A stretch of 32,128 nucleotides of DNA from NCBI GenBank assembly GCA_030699545.1, contig JAUYMC010000397.1:1-32128 (forward strand), given 5' to 3'. Positions 13,732-22,806 of this stretch are shown piece after piece. The position numbers were made by a program, and so were the translations under genes. The DNA comes from Gemmatimonadales bacterium. Lineage in GTDB: Bacteria; Gemmatimonadota; Gemmatimonadetes; Gemmatimonadales; GWC2-71-9. Position 1 is the stretch's first letter, and every line of letters starts with the position of its first letter. A model generated the notes under the pieces. The model was not told the DNA's origin. It made no database searches and saw only the letters and a list, made by a program, of their open reading frames with translations.

Positions 13732-15250
13732 CGTCTTCCTGCTCGCCGTCGCGCTGCTCGCGCAGGACACGACGCAGGGCAAGGCCGTCTACCAGAAGTG
13801 GTGCGCGGGATGCCACGGCGACACCGGGGCGGGCGACGGCGAAGCGGCGCACTACATGCTGCCGCGGCCGCGCGACTTCACCGGCGCGATCTACCAGATC
13901 CGCTCGACGGCGAGCGGCGAGCTGCCGACCGACGCCGACCTGATGCGCGCGATCGACGACGGGCTCCCCGGCACCGCCATGCCGGGCTGGAAGGACCGAC
14001 TGTCCGCCGGCGACCGCCGCAACCTCGTGGCGTACCTGAAGACGTTCTCGACGTTCTTCGCCGACACGTCCTTCCGCCCCCAGCCGATCGCTTTCGGCAG
14101 CGCGCCCGGTGGCGGCGGCGGCGACGAGGCATTGCGTACCGGCCGGCTATTTTACGATTCCATCGGCTGCCGCAAGTGTCATGGCGATCGGGGACGGGGA
14201 GACGGCCCGTCATCGCCGACGCTGAAAGACGACGCCGGCCTGCCGGTCTTCGCGGCCGACCTGAGCGAGGGGTGGCGCTTCAACGGCGGCGCGAGCGCGG
14301 AGGACATCTATCACCGGCTGCGCACCGGCCTCGACGGCACGCCGATGCCGTCGTTCAGCGACCTGCTCGATCAGCAGTTCCTGACCGACGAGCAGCTGTG
14401 GCGCGTGGCCCAGTACGTCCGCAGCCTCTCGCCGGACGCGCCCGAGGTGCGGGACGTAATACGCGCGCCGCGCATCGCGGGGGCGCTGCCGCGCGCGCCC
14501 GACGATTCCGCCTGGAACGATGTCGATCGCTACTGGTTCCCGCTCGTCGGGCAGATCATCGTGAAGAACCGCTGGTTCAACCCCGCGGTGAGCGGCGTCT
14601 GGGTCCAGGTGGCGCATAACGGCGATTCGCTCGCGCTGCGGGTCGTCTGGAACGACCGTTCGCAGAGCCCCGACACGGCCTGGCTAGCGCACGGGGGGCG
14701 CGTGCTCTCGTCGCTGGCGCTCGACGAGGGATCGGCGCCCGCGCCACAGCCCTGGCCCGATCAACTGGCCGTACAGTTTCCGCTGACGATTCCCTCCGGG
14801 ATGGAGCGCCCCTATTTCCTGATGGGCGATCGCACGGCGCCGGTCTACCAGTGGCGCTGGTCGAGCGCCAGCCCGGCGGCCGCGGTCGCGGGGCAGGCGC
14901 GTGGCCTGGACCGGTTCGATCCGGCGGCGGCGGGGGGCGCCGGCGCGCAGTCGGTGTACGATGCCGGGCAGTGGCGCGTCGTCTTCACGCGCGCCCTTGC
15001 CACGCCCGACTCCGCCAGCCAGCTTCAGTTCCAGACGGGCCGCGCCATTCCGGTCGCCTTCTTCGCCTGGGATGGGTCCAACGCCGAAACCGGCACGCGG
15101 ATGGCCGTCAGCACGTGGTACTTCCTCGCACTCGATGAACCGGTTCCGGCGCGGGTGTTCATCTCGCCCGTGTTGGCCATGACACTCGTTCTCGTTGTCG
15201 GCCTGCTGATGGTGCGGCGGGCGCAGCGAGCTTCTGGGAGGCAGCCATGA
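13724..15250 (+). CDS. Diheme cytochrome c fused to an ethylbenzene-dehydrogenase-gamma-like heme b domain
   Basis: 508 residues with a short signal peptide (1-14). Heme c1 is Cys27-Ala-Gly-Cys30-His31 with Met86 (GTAMPGW). Heme c2 is Cys149-Arg-Lys-Cys152-His153 with a GTPMPSF methionine. From about 245 to 470 lies a beta-rich domain resembling the gamma subunit of ethylbenzene dehydrogenase and other DMSO-reductase-family enzymes, which binds one heme b. Evidence for this is the VQVAHNGDSLALRVVWND pattern and a late AFFAWDGSNAETGTRMAVSTWY segment. A C-terminal anchor (about 480-500) holds it in the membrane. No molybdenum subunit is nearby, so the domain probably acts only as an electron relay. 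The stop overlaps the next ATG. Confidence 0.82.
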   Translation: MTSVFLLAVALLAQDTTQGKAVYQKWCAGCHGDTGAGDGEAAHYMLPRPRDFTGAIYQIRSTASGELPTDADLMRAIDDGLPGTAMPGWKDRLSAGDRRNLVAYLKTFSTFFADTSFRPQPIAFGSAPGGGGGDEALRTGRLFYDSIGCRKCHGDRGRGDGPSSPTLKDDAGLPVFAADLSEGWRFNGGASAEDIYHRLRTGLDGTPMPSFSDLLDQQFLTDEQLWRVAQYVRSLSPDAPEVRDVIRAPRIAGALPRAPDDSAWNDVDRYWFPLVGQIIVKNRWFNPAVSGVWVQVAHNGDSLALRVVWNDRSQSPDTAWLAHGGRVLSSLALDEGSAPAPQPWPDQLAVQFPLTIPSGMERPYFLMGDRTAPVYQWRWSSASPAAAVAGQARGLDRFDPAAAGGAGAQSVYDAGQWRVVFTRALATPDSASQLQFQTGRAIPVAFFAWDGSNAETGTRMAVSTWYFLALDEPVPARVFISPVLAMTLVLVVGLLMVRRAQRASGRQP

Positions 15251-16047
15251 CACGCACGCTCTTCACACCGATCGCCGCGGTACTCCTTCTTTCGGTATCC
15301 GGCTGCGGCGGAGACAATCAGGGCGGGCAGGCGTCTCCGCCCGCCCCGCCGCCCGCCGCCGGCGAAACACCCGCCGCCGGCGCTGACGCGCAGGCCAGCG
15401 GTGGGGGGACGATCACCGGCACGATCACCTTCACCGGCGCGCGCCCCGCCAATGCGCCGATCGACATGAGCGAGGAAGCGGTGTGCAAGGAGAAGTACAC
15501 CGCCGGCGCGCCGCCGCGCGCGGAGACCGTCGTGGGCAATCCCGGCGTCCTCGCCAACGTGTTCGTGTACGTGAAGTCGGGCCTGCCCGCCGGCGCGCGC
15601 TACACGGCGCCCACGACGCCGGTGGTGCTCGATCAGGACGGCTGCCGCTATCACCCCCATGTCTTCGGCGTGATGGTCGGCCAGATGGTCGAGATCCGGA
15701 ACTCCGATCCGGTGCTCCATAACATCAAGGCCATAGCGACGAAGAACCGCCCCTTCAACATCAGCCAGCCGGCGGCCGGTATGAAGACGAACCGCACGTT
15801 CACGGCGCCCGAAGTGATGGTCGCGCTCGAGTGCAACGTGCACGGCTGGATGAACGCCTTCGCGGGCGTGCGTCCCGATCCGTTCTTCGCGGTGAGCGGC
15901 GCGGACGGCAGCTACGGCATCACGGGCCTGCCGCCGGGGACGTACACGATCGAGGCATGGCATGAGCGGTACGGCACGCAGACGGCCTCGGTCACGGTGA
16001 CGGGCACCGAGAGCAAGACGGCCGACCTCACCTTCGCCGCGCGGTAG
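15247..16047 (+). CDS. Copper-protein-like lipoprotein (cupredoxin/carboxypeptidase-regulatory type)
   Basis: 266 residues with a lipoprotein signal peptide and lipobox VSGC (Cys20), then a Pro/Ala-rich tether (25-50). The body combines a GTITGTITFTGARP strand start, a cupredoxin-like core with His in VLHNIKA and a Cys-x2-His-x2-Met cluster (LECNVHGWM), and a C-terminal carboxypeptidase-regulatory-like beta domain (SYGITGLPPGTYTIEAWHERYG). The His...Cys...His...Met set matches a type 1 copper ligand arrangement, though the His-Met spacing is shorter than in plastocyanin. It may shuttle electrons from the upstream cytochromes to the CuA domain of CoxB, or deliver copper; both are inference. 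Confidence 0.75.
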   Translation: MTRTLFTPIAAVLLLSVSGCGGDNQGGQASPPAPPPAAGETPAAGADAQASGGGTITGTITFTGARPANAPIDMSEEAVCKEKYTAGAPPRAETVVGNPGVLANVFVYVKSGLPAGARYTAPTTPVVLDQDGCRYHPHVFGVMVGQMVEIRNSDPVLHNIKAIATKNRPFNISQPAAGMKTNRTFTAPEVMVALECNVHGWMNAFAGVRPDPFFAVSGADGSYGITGLPPGTYTIEAWHERYGTQTASVTVTGTESKTADLTFAAR

Positions 16048-16065
16048 CGCGAGGAGAACAGCCCC

Positions 16066-16743
16066 ATGAGCTGGTGGCTCCCCCCGGCGGCGTCGACCTT
16101 CGCCGGACCGATTGACACACTGTTCATCGTGATCCTTATCCTCACGGGGATCGCCCTGGTGGTGGTGGAGGTCGGCCTGGTGGTGTTTCTGGTGCGCTAT
16201 CGCGCCCGCCCCGGCCGCAAGGCGTTTTACACGCACGGCTCGACCCGCGCCGAGATCATCTGGACGGCGATCCCGGCCGTCACGATGGTCGCGCTGGGGT
16301 TGGTGAGCAATCACTACTGGGTGATGATGAAGTCGAAGAAGAGCGTGCCCGCCAACGCGATCCGGTACGGCGTCCACGCCAAGCAGTTCGAGTGGCAGAT
16401 GTCGTACGCCGGCGCCGACGGTACGCTCGGCACGGACGACGATTTCATGGTGCGCAACCAGCTCCACATTCCCGTCAATCAGCCCGTCTCGCTCACGCTC
16501 ACGGCCGAGGACGTGATTCATTCGTTCTTCGTGCCGGAGTTCCGCGTGAAGCAGGACGCCGTGCCCGGCATGAACATCGTCGCCTGGTTCCAGGCCACGA
16601 AGGCGGGGGAGTACGAGATCGGGTGCGCCGAGCTGTGCGGGATGGGGCACTACAAGATGAGGGCCCGCGTGTTCGTGCATACGCCTGAGGAATACACCGC
16701 CTGGCTGGCCGAGCAGGCCGCCGCCGCGCAGGGGGGAGAATGA
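16066..16743 (+). CDS. coxB: Cytochrome c oxidase subunit II (CuA)
   Basis: 225 residues. Two transmembrane helices (about 16-45 and 65-85) precede a periplasmic cupredoxin domain holding the binuclear CuA centre: His152, Cys187, Glu189, Cys191, His195 and Met198 (CAELCGMGHYKM). Aromatic residues for electron entry are in FEWQMSY. CuA accepts electrons from cytochrome c and passes them to heme a in CoxA. There is no fused heme c domain, so an external donor is required. GAGGAGA lies upstream of the ATG. The stop overlaps coxA by 4 nt. Confidence 0.95.
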   Translation: MSWWLPPAASTFAGPIDTLFIVILILTGIALVVVEVGLVVFLVRYRARPGRKAFYTHGSTRAEIIWTAIPAVTMVALGLVSNHYWVMMKSKKSVPANAIRYGVHAKQFEWQMSYAGADGTLGTDDDFMVRNQLHIPVNQPVSLTLTAEDVIHSFFVPEFRVKQDAVPGMNIVAWFQATKAGEYEIGCAELCGMGHYKMRARVFVHTPEEYTAWLAEQAAAAQGGE

Positions 16744-18518
16744 CCAGCGTCGCCCACGCACGACCCCAGGCGCACGACGGCGCGCATCACGCGCCGATGA
16801 GCTTCTGGCAGAAATACATCTTTTCGACCGACCACAAGATCATCGGCATCCAGTTCCTGTTCGTCAGCCTCTTCTTCCTGCTGGTGGGCGGGCTGCTGGC
16901 CATCCAGATCCGCTGGCAGGTGGGGTTCCCCGGCACGCCGATGCCGCTGGCCGGTCTGCTGCCCGAGTCGATGGCGGTGGGCGGGGTCATTCTCCCCGAG
17001 TACTACATCCAGCTCGTCACGATGCACGGCACGTTCATGGTGTTCTTCGCCATCATGCCGCTGCTGGTGGGGGTGTACGCCAACTTCCTCATTCCGCTCA
17101 AGCTCGGGACGCACGACATGGCGTTCCCGCGCATCAACATGTGGTCGTTCTGGCTCGCGCTGCTGGCGGGGATGATCATGCTCGCCGGCTTCTTCGTGCC
17201 CGACGGCGCGGCGCGCGCGGGGTGGACGATGTACGCGCCGCTGTCGGCGCGGCCCGACCTCTCGGGCGCGACGCTCGCCCAGCAGCTGTGGTGCGTGTCG
17301 ATCGTGGTGCTCGGCCTCTCCTCGGTCATGGGGTCGCTCAACTACATCACCACGGTGATCAACCACCGCGCCCCCGGCATGACGTGGTTCCGCATGCCGC
17401 TGTCGGTGTGGGCGCTGTTCATCACGGCGATCCTCGGCGTGCTGGCGCTCCCGGTGCTGCAGGGCGCGGCGATCATGCTGCTGTTCGATCAGACCATCGG
17501 CACGCACTTCTTCGATCCGGTGGCCGGCGGCCAGGCGCTGCTGTGGCAGCACCTCTTCTGGTTCTTCGGGCATCCCGAGGTCTACATCCTGATTCTCCCC
17601 GCGATGGGCATGGTGTCGGACATCGTCGCCAACGGCAGCCGCAAGCCCATCTTCGGCTACCACTCGATGGTGTTCGCGATCATCGGGATCGCGTTCCTGG
17701 GCTGGATCGTGTGGGGCCATCACATGTTCATGAGCGGCATGAACCCCACGCTCGGCTCGACGTTCATGGTGTCCACGCTGTTGATCGCCGTGCCGTCGGC
17801 CATCAAGGTGTTCAACTGGATGGGGACGATGTGGCGGGGCAACCTGCGCTTCCATGTGCCGATGCTGAACGCCATCGGGTTCGTCTCGATGTTCACGATC
17901 GGCGGGTTGTCGGGGATCTTCATGGCGGCGACGCCCGTCGACATTCCGATTCACGACACCTACTTCATCGTGGCGCACATCCACTACGTGTTGTTCGGCG
18001 GCTCACTGTTCGCGCTGTTCGCCGCGATCCCGTACTGGTATCCCAAGATGTTCGGGCGCCTGATGAGCGAGCCGCTCGGCAAGATCCACTTCTGGCTCAC
18101 CTTCATCACGTACAACCTGGTGTTCTTCCCGATGCACGTGATCGGGATGGGCGGCCAGATGCGGCGGCTGTACGATCCGACGATCTACGACTTCCTCAAG
18201 CCGCAGCAGCCGCTGAACGAGTTCATCTCGATCGCGGCGTTCGCGCTGTTCGCCGTGCAGTTCCTCTTCGCCTTCAACTTCATCTGGAGCCTGTGGAAGG
18301 GGAAAAAGGCGCCGCAGAATCCGTGGGAGGACAACGGCCTCGAGTGGACGCTGTCCAACCCCGCGCCGCACGGCAACTGGGAGAAGGTTCCGAACGTGTA
18401 CCGCGGACCGTACGAATTCAGCTCACCGGAATCGCCGAACAGCGACTTCCTGCCCCAGCACGTGAAGCTGCCCACCGACCGCGATCCGGTACCGGCCCCC
18501 CCGCCGGCCGGACACTGA
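16740..18518 (+). CDS. coxA: Cytochrome c oxidase subunit I (heme-copper oxidase, A1 type)
   Basis: 592 residues, 12 predicted transmembrane helices. Heme a ligands are His96 (MHGTFM) and His415; heme a3 ligand is His413 (VAHIHY). CuB ligands are His278, His327 and His328. His278-Pro-Glu280-Val-Tyr282 carries both the helix VI glutamate and the crosslinked tyrosine, which place it in subfamily A1 of heme-copper oxygen reductases. It reduces O2 to water and pumps protons. The start STDHKIIGIQF is standard. The C-terminal extension after helix XII (about 530-592) is Pro-rich and hydrophilic. Confidence 0.96.
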   Translation: MTSVAHARPQAHDGAHHAPMSFWQKYIFSTDHKIIGIQFLFVSLFFLLVGGLLAIQIRWQVGFPGTPMPLAGLLPESMAVGGVILPEYYIQLVTMHGTFMVFFAIMPLLVGVYANFLIPLKLGTHDMAFPRINMWSFWLALLAGMIMLAGFFVPDGAARAGWTMYAPLSARPDLSGATLAQQLWCVSIVVLGLSSVMGSLNYITTVINHRAPGMTWFRMPLSVWALFITAILGVLALPVLQGAAIMLLFDQTIGTHFFDPVAGGQALLWQHLFWFFGHPEVYILILPAMGMVSDIVANGSRKPIFGYHSMVFAIIGIAFLGWIVWGHHMFMSGMNPTLGSTFMVSTLLIAVPSAIKVFNWMGTMWRGNLRFHVPMLNAIGFVSMFTIGGLSGIFMAATPVDIPIHDTYFIVAHIHYVLFGGSLFALFAAIPYWYPKMFGRLMSEPLGKIHFWLTFITYNLVFFPMHVIGMGGQMRRLYDPTIYDFLKPQQPLNEFISIAAFALFAVQFLFAFNFIWSLWKGKKAPQNPWEDNGLEWTLSNPAPHGNWEKVPNVYRGPYEFSSPESPNSDFLPQHVKLPTDRDPVPAPPPAGH

Positions 18519-18534
18519 CCGGGAGATCGACGCG

Positions 18535-19257
<723 letters not shown>

Positions 19258-19267
19258 GGCGAACGAC

Positions 19268-19543
19268 ATGGCGACGACCGCGCACGTCCGACCCAATTAC
19301 ATCATGATCTGGCTGTACCTCTTCGTCCTCACCGTCGTCGAGGTGGCGGCCGCGTTCCTGTCGCACATCCCCAAGCAGTGGCTGATCCTCATCCTCATTT
19401 TCCTGGCGGTGTGGAAGGCGCTGCTCGTGGCGCTCTACTTCATGCACCTCAAGTTCGAGCCGTGGCGCCTGCGGCTGATTTTCCTGGTTCCGCTGCCGCT
19501 CGCCACGATCCTCGTGGTGACGACGATCATGGAGAACTTCTGA
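19268..19543 (+). CDS. Cytochrome c oxidase subunit IV (small, CtaF/CoxD-like)
   Basis: 91 residues with three hydrophobic helices and the usual order for bacterial subunit IV: YIMIWLYLFVLTVVEV, then IPKQWLILILIFLAVWKALLVALYFMHLKFE, then a final LIFLVPLPLATILV. The family helps assemble or stabilise the aa3 complex. It lies 10 nt after coxC, and its stop overlaps the CTG start proposed for ctaB. Confidence 0.88.
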   Translation: MATTAHVRPNYIMIWLYLFVLTVVEVAAAFLSHIPKQWLILILIFLAVWKALLVALYFMHLKFEPWRLRLIFLVPLPLATILVVTTIMENF

Positions 19544-20388
19544 GCGCGTTTCTCGAGCTGACCAAGCCGCGCATCACCCAGCTGGTGCTGCTCACCGCGG
19601 CCGCCGGGTTCTACCTCGGCGCCCGCGGGGGCATCGACCTGTGGTTGCTGGTGAACACCCTGGTGGGCACCGCCCTCGTGGCGGCCGGCACCAACGCCTG
19701 GAATCAGGTGCGCGAGCGCGACGTCGATGCGCGCATGCACCGCACCAGCCGCCGGCCGCTGCCGTCGGGACGGCTGACGCCCGGCGCCGCCGCCTGGTTC
19801 GCCAGCGCCATTACCGTCGCGGGGGTCGCCCACCTCGCGGTCACGGTGAACTTCCTCACCGCCGCGCTCGCCGCCCTCACGTTCGCGAGCTACGTCTTCG
19901 TCTACACGCCGCTCAAGCGGACGACGTCGCTGAACACGCTCGTCGGCGCCGTCCCGGGGGCCCTCCCCATCGTGGGCGGTTGGACGGCGGCGGGAGGCGA
20001 CCTGGGCGTCGCCGTCAGCGCGCTGTTCTGGATCCTGTTCCTCTGGCAGCTGCCGCACTTCCTCGCGCTGGCGTGGCTGTACCGCGAGGACTACCGCGCC
20101 GGCGGGCTGAAAATGCTGAGCGTGGAGGACGAGGGCGGTCGGGACACCGGCCGGATGGCGATGCTCTACGCGCTGGCGCTGCTGCCGATCAGCCTCGCGC
20201 CGACGCTGCTCGGCGTCACCGGACCGGTGTACTTTTTCGGGGCCCTCGCGCTGGGGGTGCTGTACGTCGCCGCGGGGGCGCCGCTGGTGCTCGCCGCCAC
20301 GCCGGCCCGCGCCTGGCGCCTCTTCTTCGTTTCCATCATTTATCTCCCGGCATTGCTCACACTGATGGTGCTGGATAAGGCGGCCTGA
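19540..20388 (+). CDS. ctaB: Protoheme IX farnesyltransferase (heme O synthase), CTG start
   Basis: About 282 residues of the UbiA prenyltransferase superfamily, converting heme b to heme O for the heme a of CoxA. The first aspartate motif NQVRERDVDARMHRT is at 54-69 (E59, D61, D63), followed by RRPLPSGR, and the second motif is DEGGRDTGRMAML. Homology to CtaB starts exactly at SAFLELTKPRITQLVLL, but no ATG, GTG or TTG is present. CTG at 19540 gives a CTGA overlap with coxD and has GGAG 5 nt upstream, so CTG initiation is proposed. The nearest conventional start (19378) would overlap coxD by 166 nt. No ctaA is seen in this window. Confidence 0.92.
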   Translation: MSAFLELTKPRITQLVLLTAAAGFYLGARGGIDLWLLVNTLVGTALVAAGTNAWNQVRERDVDARMHRTSRRPLPSGRLTPGAAAWFASAITVAGVAHLAVTVNFLTAALAALTFASYVFVYTPLKRTTSLNTLVGAVPGALPIVGGWTAAGGDLGVAVSALFWILFLWQLPHFLALAWLYREDYRAGGLKMLSVEDEGGRDTGRMAMLYALALLPISLAPTLLGVTGPVYFFGALALGVLYVAAGAPLVLAATPARAWRLFFVSIIYLPALLTLMVLDKAA

Positions 20389-20394
20389 CCCGTC

Positions 20395-20562
20395 ATGATT
20401 CCGTTTCACCGGCTGCTCATCACGGCCGGCATCGTGTTCTGCTTCGGCTTCGCGCTGTGGGCGGTCTGGCGGGGATCGATGACGCTGGGGATCGGCTTTG
20501 GGATCCTCGGCGCCGGGCTCGTCTACTACCTCAGCCACCTCTCCCGCTTCATCGGCCGATGA
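20395..20562 (+). CDS. Small two-helix membrane protein
   Basis: 55 residues: MIPFHRLLITAGIVFCFGF, a short WAVWRG loop, then a second hydrophobic segment (LGIGFGILGAGLVYYLSHL) and a basic end. It starts 6 nt after ctaB and ends in an ATGA overlap with the next small gene, placing it firmly in the cox operon. I do not recognise the family. Its position between oxidase and heme genes suggests an assembly or accessory subunit, which is inference. Confidence 0.65.
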   Translation: MIPFHRLLITAGIVFCFGFALWAVWRGSMTLGIGFGILGAGLVYYLSHLSRFIGR

Positions 20563-20720
20563 CCCTCGCTGTGGCGGTCCTGCTGCACGGCGAGGACGGC
20601 ATGGACTTCATCTACTTCCTCAGCGCCCTCCTGATCGTCGCGCTGCCCCTGACGGTGTTCAGCGTGCTCACCTATCTGGTGACCAAGGGCTACTTCAAGA
20701 GGGAGAAGAAAGGCGGTTAG
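20559..20720 (+). CDS. Small single-span membrane protein
   Basis: 53 residues from the ATG overlapping the previous stop; an internal ATG at 20601 would give a 39-residue protein starting MDFIYFL. One hydrophobic helix (FIYFLSALLIVALPLTVFSVLTYLV) is followed by a strongly basic tail (TKGYFKREKKGG), which predicts N-out/C-in. Family unknown. It ends 9 nt before hemQ. The size and position resemble small oxidase-associated subunits. Confidence 0.6.
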   Translation: MTLAVAVLLHGEDGMDFIYFLSALLIVALPLTVFSVLTYLVTKGYFKREKKGG

Positions 20721-20729
20721 ATTGGCGGT

Positions 20730-21809
20730 ATGACGACGCTTCCCCCCAAGGAAAAAAGACAGGTCGTTCGCTACGGGTTCTACAGGCTCGATCCCGCGTG
20801 GCGGCGTCTGACGGCCGAACGGCAGGCATCGGCCAAGATCGAGTTTGGGGAGACGCTGGAGCGCTACCACGGGCGGCTGTTGCTGCGCCCCTACGGGTTG
20901 GTCGGCATCCGCGGCGACTGCGACTTCCTCCTCTGGCAGGTGGCCGAGGACCTCGACGCCCTCGTGGAGCTGCAGACCGCGCTGAACCGCACCGACCTCG
21001 GCGCCTACCTGACGATTCCCTACAGCTATCTCGCGATGACGCGGCGGTCGATCTACGAGTTCCCCGCCGATCCCGGGCACGAGCAACGGCTCGTGATTCA
21101 GCCGAGCGCGGCGAAATACCTGTTCGTGTATCCGTTCATCAAGACGCGCGCCTGGTACTCGCTGGCCAAGCCGGAGCGGCAGCGCATGATGGACGAGCAC
21201 GTCCGCGTGGGCCGCAAGTACCCGCAGATCCGGCTCAACACGACCTACTCCTACGGCCTCGACGACCAGGAGTTCATCGTCGCGTTCGAAGGCGACAGCC
21301 CCGGCGAGTTTCTCGATCTGGTGATGGAGCTGCGGGACAGCGAGGCCTCGTCGTATACGCTGCGCGATACGCCGACCTTCACCTGCGTGCAGATGTCGCT
21401 GTGGGACATGCTGGATACGCTGGGCGGGGCGGGAGCGGCGGAGTCCGTGGCCCGTCGCCCGGCGCGCGAGGACGGGTTCACGCCCGTGGCGTCCCTGAGC
21501 GAGCTGCCGCCCGGCAGCGCCAAGCGCGTGTATGCGGCGAACGAAGCAGTCGCGCTGTTCAACGTGGACGGGACCGTGTACGCGATCGCCAACCGGTGTT
21601 CACACGCCCGCGCGAGTCTCTCCGAGGGCACGGTCGATGCGTCGCGCTGTACCGTCACCTGCCCGTGGCACGAAGGGGTGTTCTCCCTCGAAACGGGCCG
21701 GGTGCTGAGCGGTCCGCCCGCGCTTCCCGTTTTCGCCTATCGCGTCAAGCTGGAAGGCGACACGATCCTCATCGCCCTCGCCGAGGCCCATCAGCCTGCG
21801 ATTTCTTAA
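20730..21809 (+). CDS. hemQ: Coproheme decarboxylase (HemQ/ChdC) fused to a Rieske domain
   Basis: 359 residues. Residues 1-235 form the chlorite-dismutase-like HemQ fold, with the YPFIKTRAWYSL segment (catalytic-type Tyr134), the proximal heme His157 in MMDEHVRVGRKYP, and the YGLDDQEFIVAFEGD strand. HemQ decarboxylates coproheme III to heme b using peroxide in the coproporphyrin-dependent pathway. Residues 250-350 form a Rieske [2Fe-2S] domain with Cys290-x-His292 and Cys311-x2-His314 (CPWHEGVF), of the ferredoxin-like kind. Usual HemQ has about 250 residues, so this is a fusion. The Rieske part could act as a redox partner for coproheme turnover. Downstream hemE, hemH and hemG support the pathway call. 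Confidence 0.9.
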   Translation: MTTLPPKEKRQVVRYGFYRLDPAWRRLTAERQASAKIEFGETLERYHGRLLLRPYGLVGIRGDCDFLLWQVAEDLDALVELQTALNRTDLGAYLTIPYSYLAMTRRSIYEFPADPGHEQRLVIQPSAAKYLFVYPFIKTRAWYSLAKPERQRMMDEHVRVGRKYPQIRLNTTYSYGLDDQEFIVAFEGDSPGEFLDLVMELRDSEASSYTLRDTPTFTCVQMSLWDMLDTLGGAGAAESVARRPAREDGFTPVASLSELPPGSAKRVYAANEAVALFNVDGTVYAIANRCSHARASLSEGTVDASRCTVTCPWHEGVFSLETGRVLSGPPALPVFAYRVKLEGDTILIALAEAHQPAIS

Positions 21810-22806
21810 AGCCTGCCGCAAGGAAAAGACCGACGTCACGCCGGTGTGGTTCATGCGCCAGGCCGGCCGCTACATGCCGGAATACCGACGCCTGCGCGAA
21901 CGCCACTCCATCCTGGAGCTGTGTCACGAGCCCGACCTCGCCACCAAGGTCACGCTCCAACCGGTGGAGCGGCTCGGCGTGGACGCCGCCATCCTCTTCG
22001 CCGACATCCTGCTGCCGTTCGAGCCGCTCGGGCTCGGACTGAGCTTTGCGGCCGGCGAGGGACCGGTGCTCGCCCACCCGATCCGGACGCCGGGTGACGT
22101 GAAGAACCTGCGCACCATCGACCCCGAGGAAGACCTGGGATTCGTCCTGAAAGCCGTGCGGCGCGTCCGGAGCGCGCTGCCGCAGGACGTCCCGCTGATC
22201 GGGTTCGCCGGCGCGCCGTTCACGCTGGCGAGCTATGCGATCGAAGGCGGTTCGACCCGGACGTTCACCAAGACCAAGACCTTCATGTACAACGAGCCGA
22301 AGGCCTGGAACCGGCTGCTCGACGTGCTCGCCGGGCTGGTGGGGTCGTTTCTCGCCGCCCAGGCGCACGCGGGCGCGCAGGCGGTGCAGCTGTTCGACAG
22401 CTGGGTGGGCTGCCTCTCGCCCCACGACTATCGCACGTACGTCCAGCCGCACAGCAAGAAAGCGCTGGCGCTCGCGAAACAGAGCGGCGCGCCGGCGATC
22501 CACTTCGGCACCGGCATGGGGACGTTTCTCGAAGACTTTGCGGCCGCGGGCGGCGACGTGATCGGCGTGGATTGGCGCGTGCCGCTCGACGACGCCTGGC
22601 GGCGGATTGGCGACCGCGCCATTCAGGGCAACCTCGAGCCGGTGCTGCTGCTCGCGCCCGCCGCCGAGCGCGATCGGCAGGTGCGCGAGATCCTGGCGCG
22701 CGCCGGGGGCCGCCCCGGGCACATCTTCAACCTCGGTCACGGCGTCCTGCCGGAGACCGACGTCGGCGCCGTGCGCGCCGTCGTGGATCTGGTGCATGGC
22801 CGCTGA
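21796..22806 (+). CDS. hemE: Uroporphyrinogen decarboxylase (near-cognate start)
   Basis: About 336 residues. It removes four acetate carboxyls from uroporphyrinogen III to give coproporphyrinogen III in the cytosol. Signatures are PVWFMRQAGRYMPEYR (16-31), VDAAILFADILLPFEPLG, FAGAPFTLASYAIEGG and the final HIFNLGHGVLPETD. Family alignments need the N-terminal RFLKACRKEKTDVT segment, but only CTG (21796) or ATC (21790) is available. The first conventional start, GTG 21844, lies inside the invariant WFMRQAGRY motif and would delete the first helix. CTG has GAGG 9 nt upstream and overlaps hemQ by 14 nt. The stop overlaps the hemH start by 11 nt. Confidence 0.93.
   Translation: MRFLKACRKEKTDVTPVWFMRQAGRYMPEYRRLRERHSILELCHEPDLATKVTLQPVERLGVDAAILFADILLPFEPLGLGLSFAAGEGPVLAHPIRTPGDVKNLRTIDPEEDLGFVLKAVRRVRSALPQDVPLIGFAGAPFTLASYAIEGGSTRTFTKTKTFMYNEPKAWNRLLDVLAGLVGSFLAAQAHAGAQAVQLFDSWVGCLSPHDYRTYVQPHSKKALALAKQSGAPAIHFGTGMGTFLEDFAAAGGDVIGVDWRVPLDDAWRRIGDRAIQGNLEPVLLLAPAAERDRQVREILARAGGRPGHIFNLGHGVLPETDVGAVRAVVDLVHGR

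Noticed and set aside
15025-16761. 578-codon minus-strand open frame opposite the copper lipoprotein and coxB
   Set aside because: Low-complexity His/Arg/Asp composition without motifs, and the plus-strand genes are certain.
16650-17984. 444-codon minus-strand open frame opposite coxA
   Set aside because: Composition dominated by His, Arg, Glu and Gln from antisense reading of membrane-protein codons.
20498-22042. 514-codon plus-strand frame overlapping hemQ and hemE
   Set aside because: Arg/Ala/Gly-rich translation without homology; hemQ and hemE frames have clear catalytic motifs.
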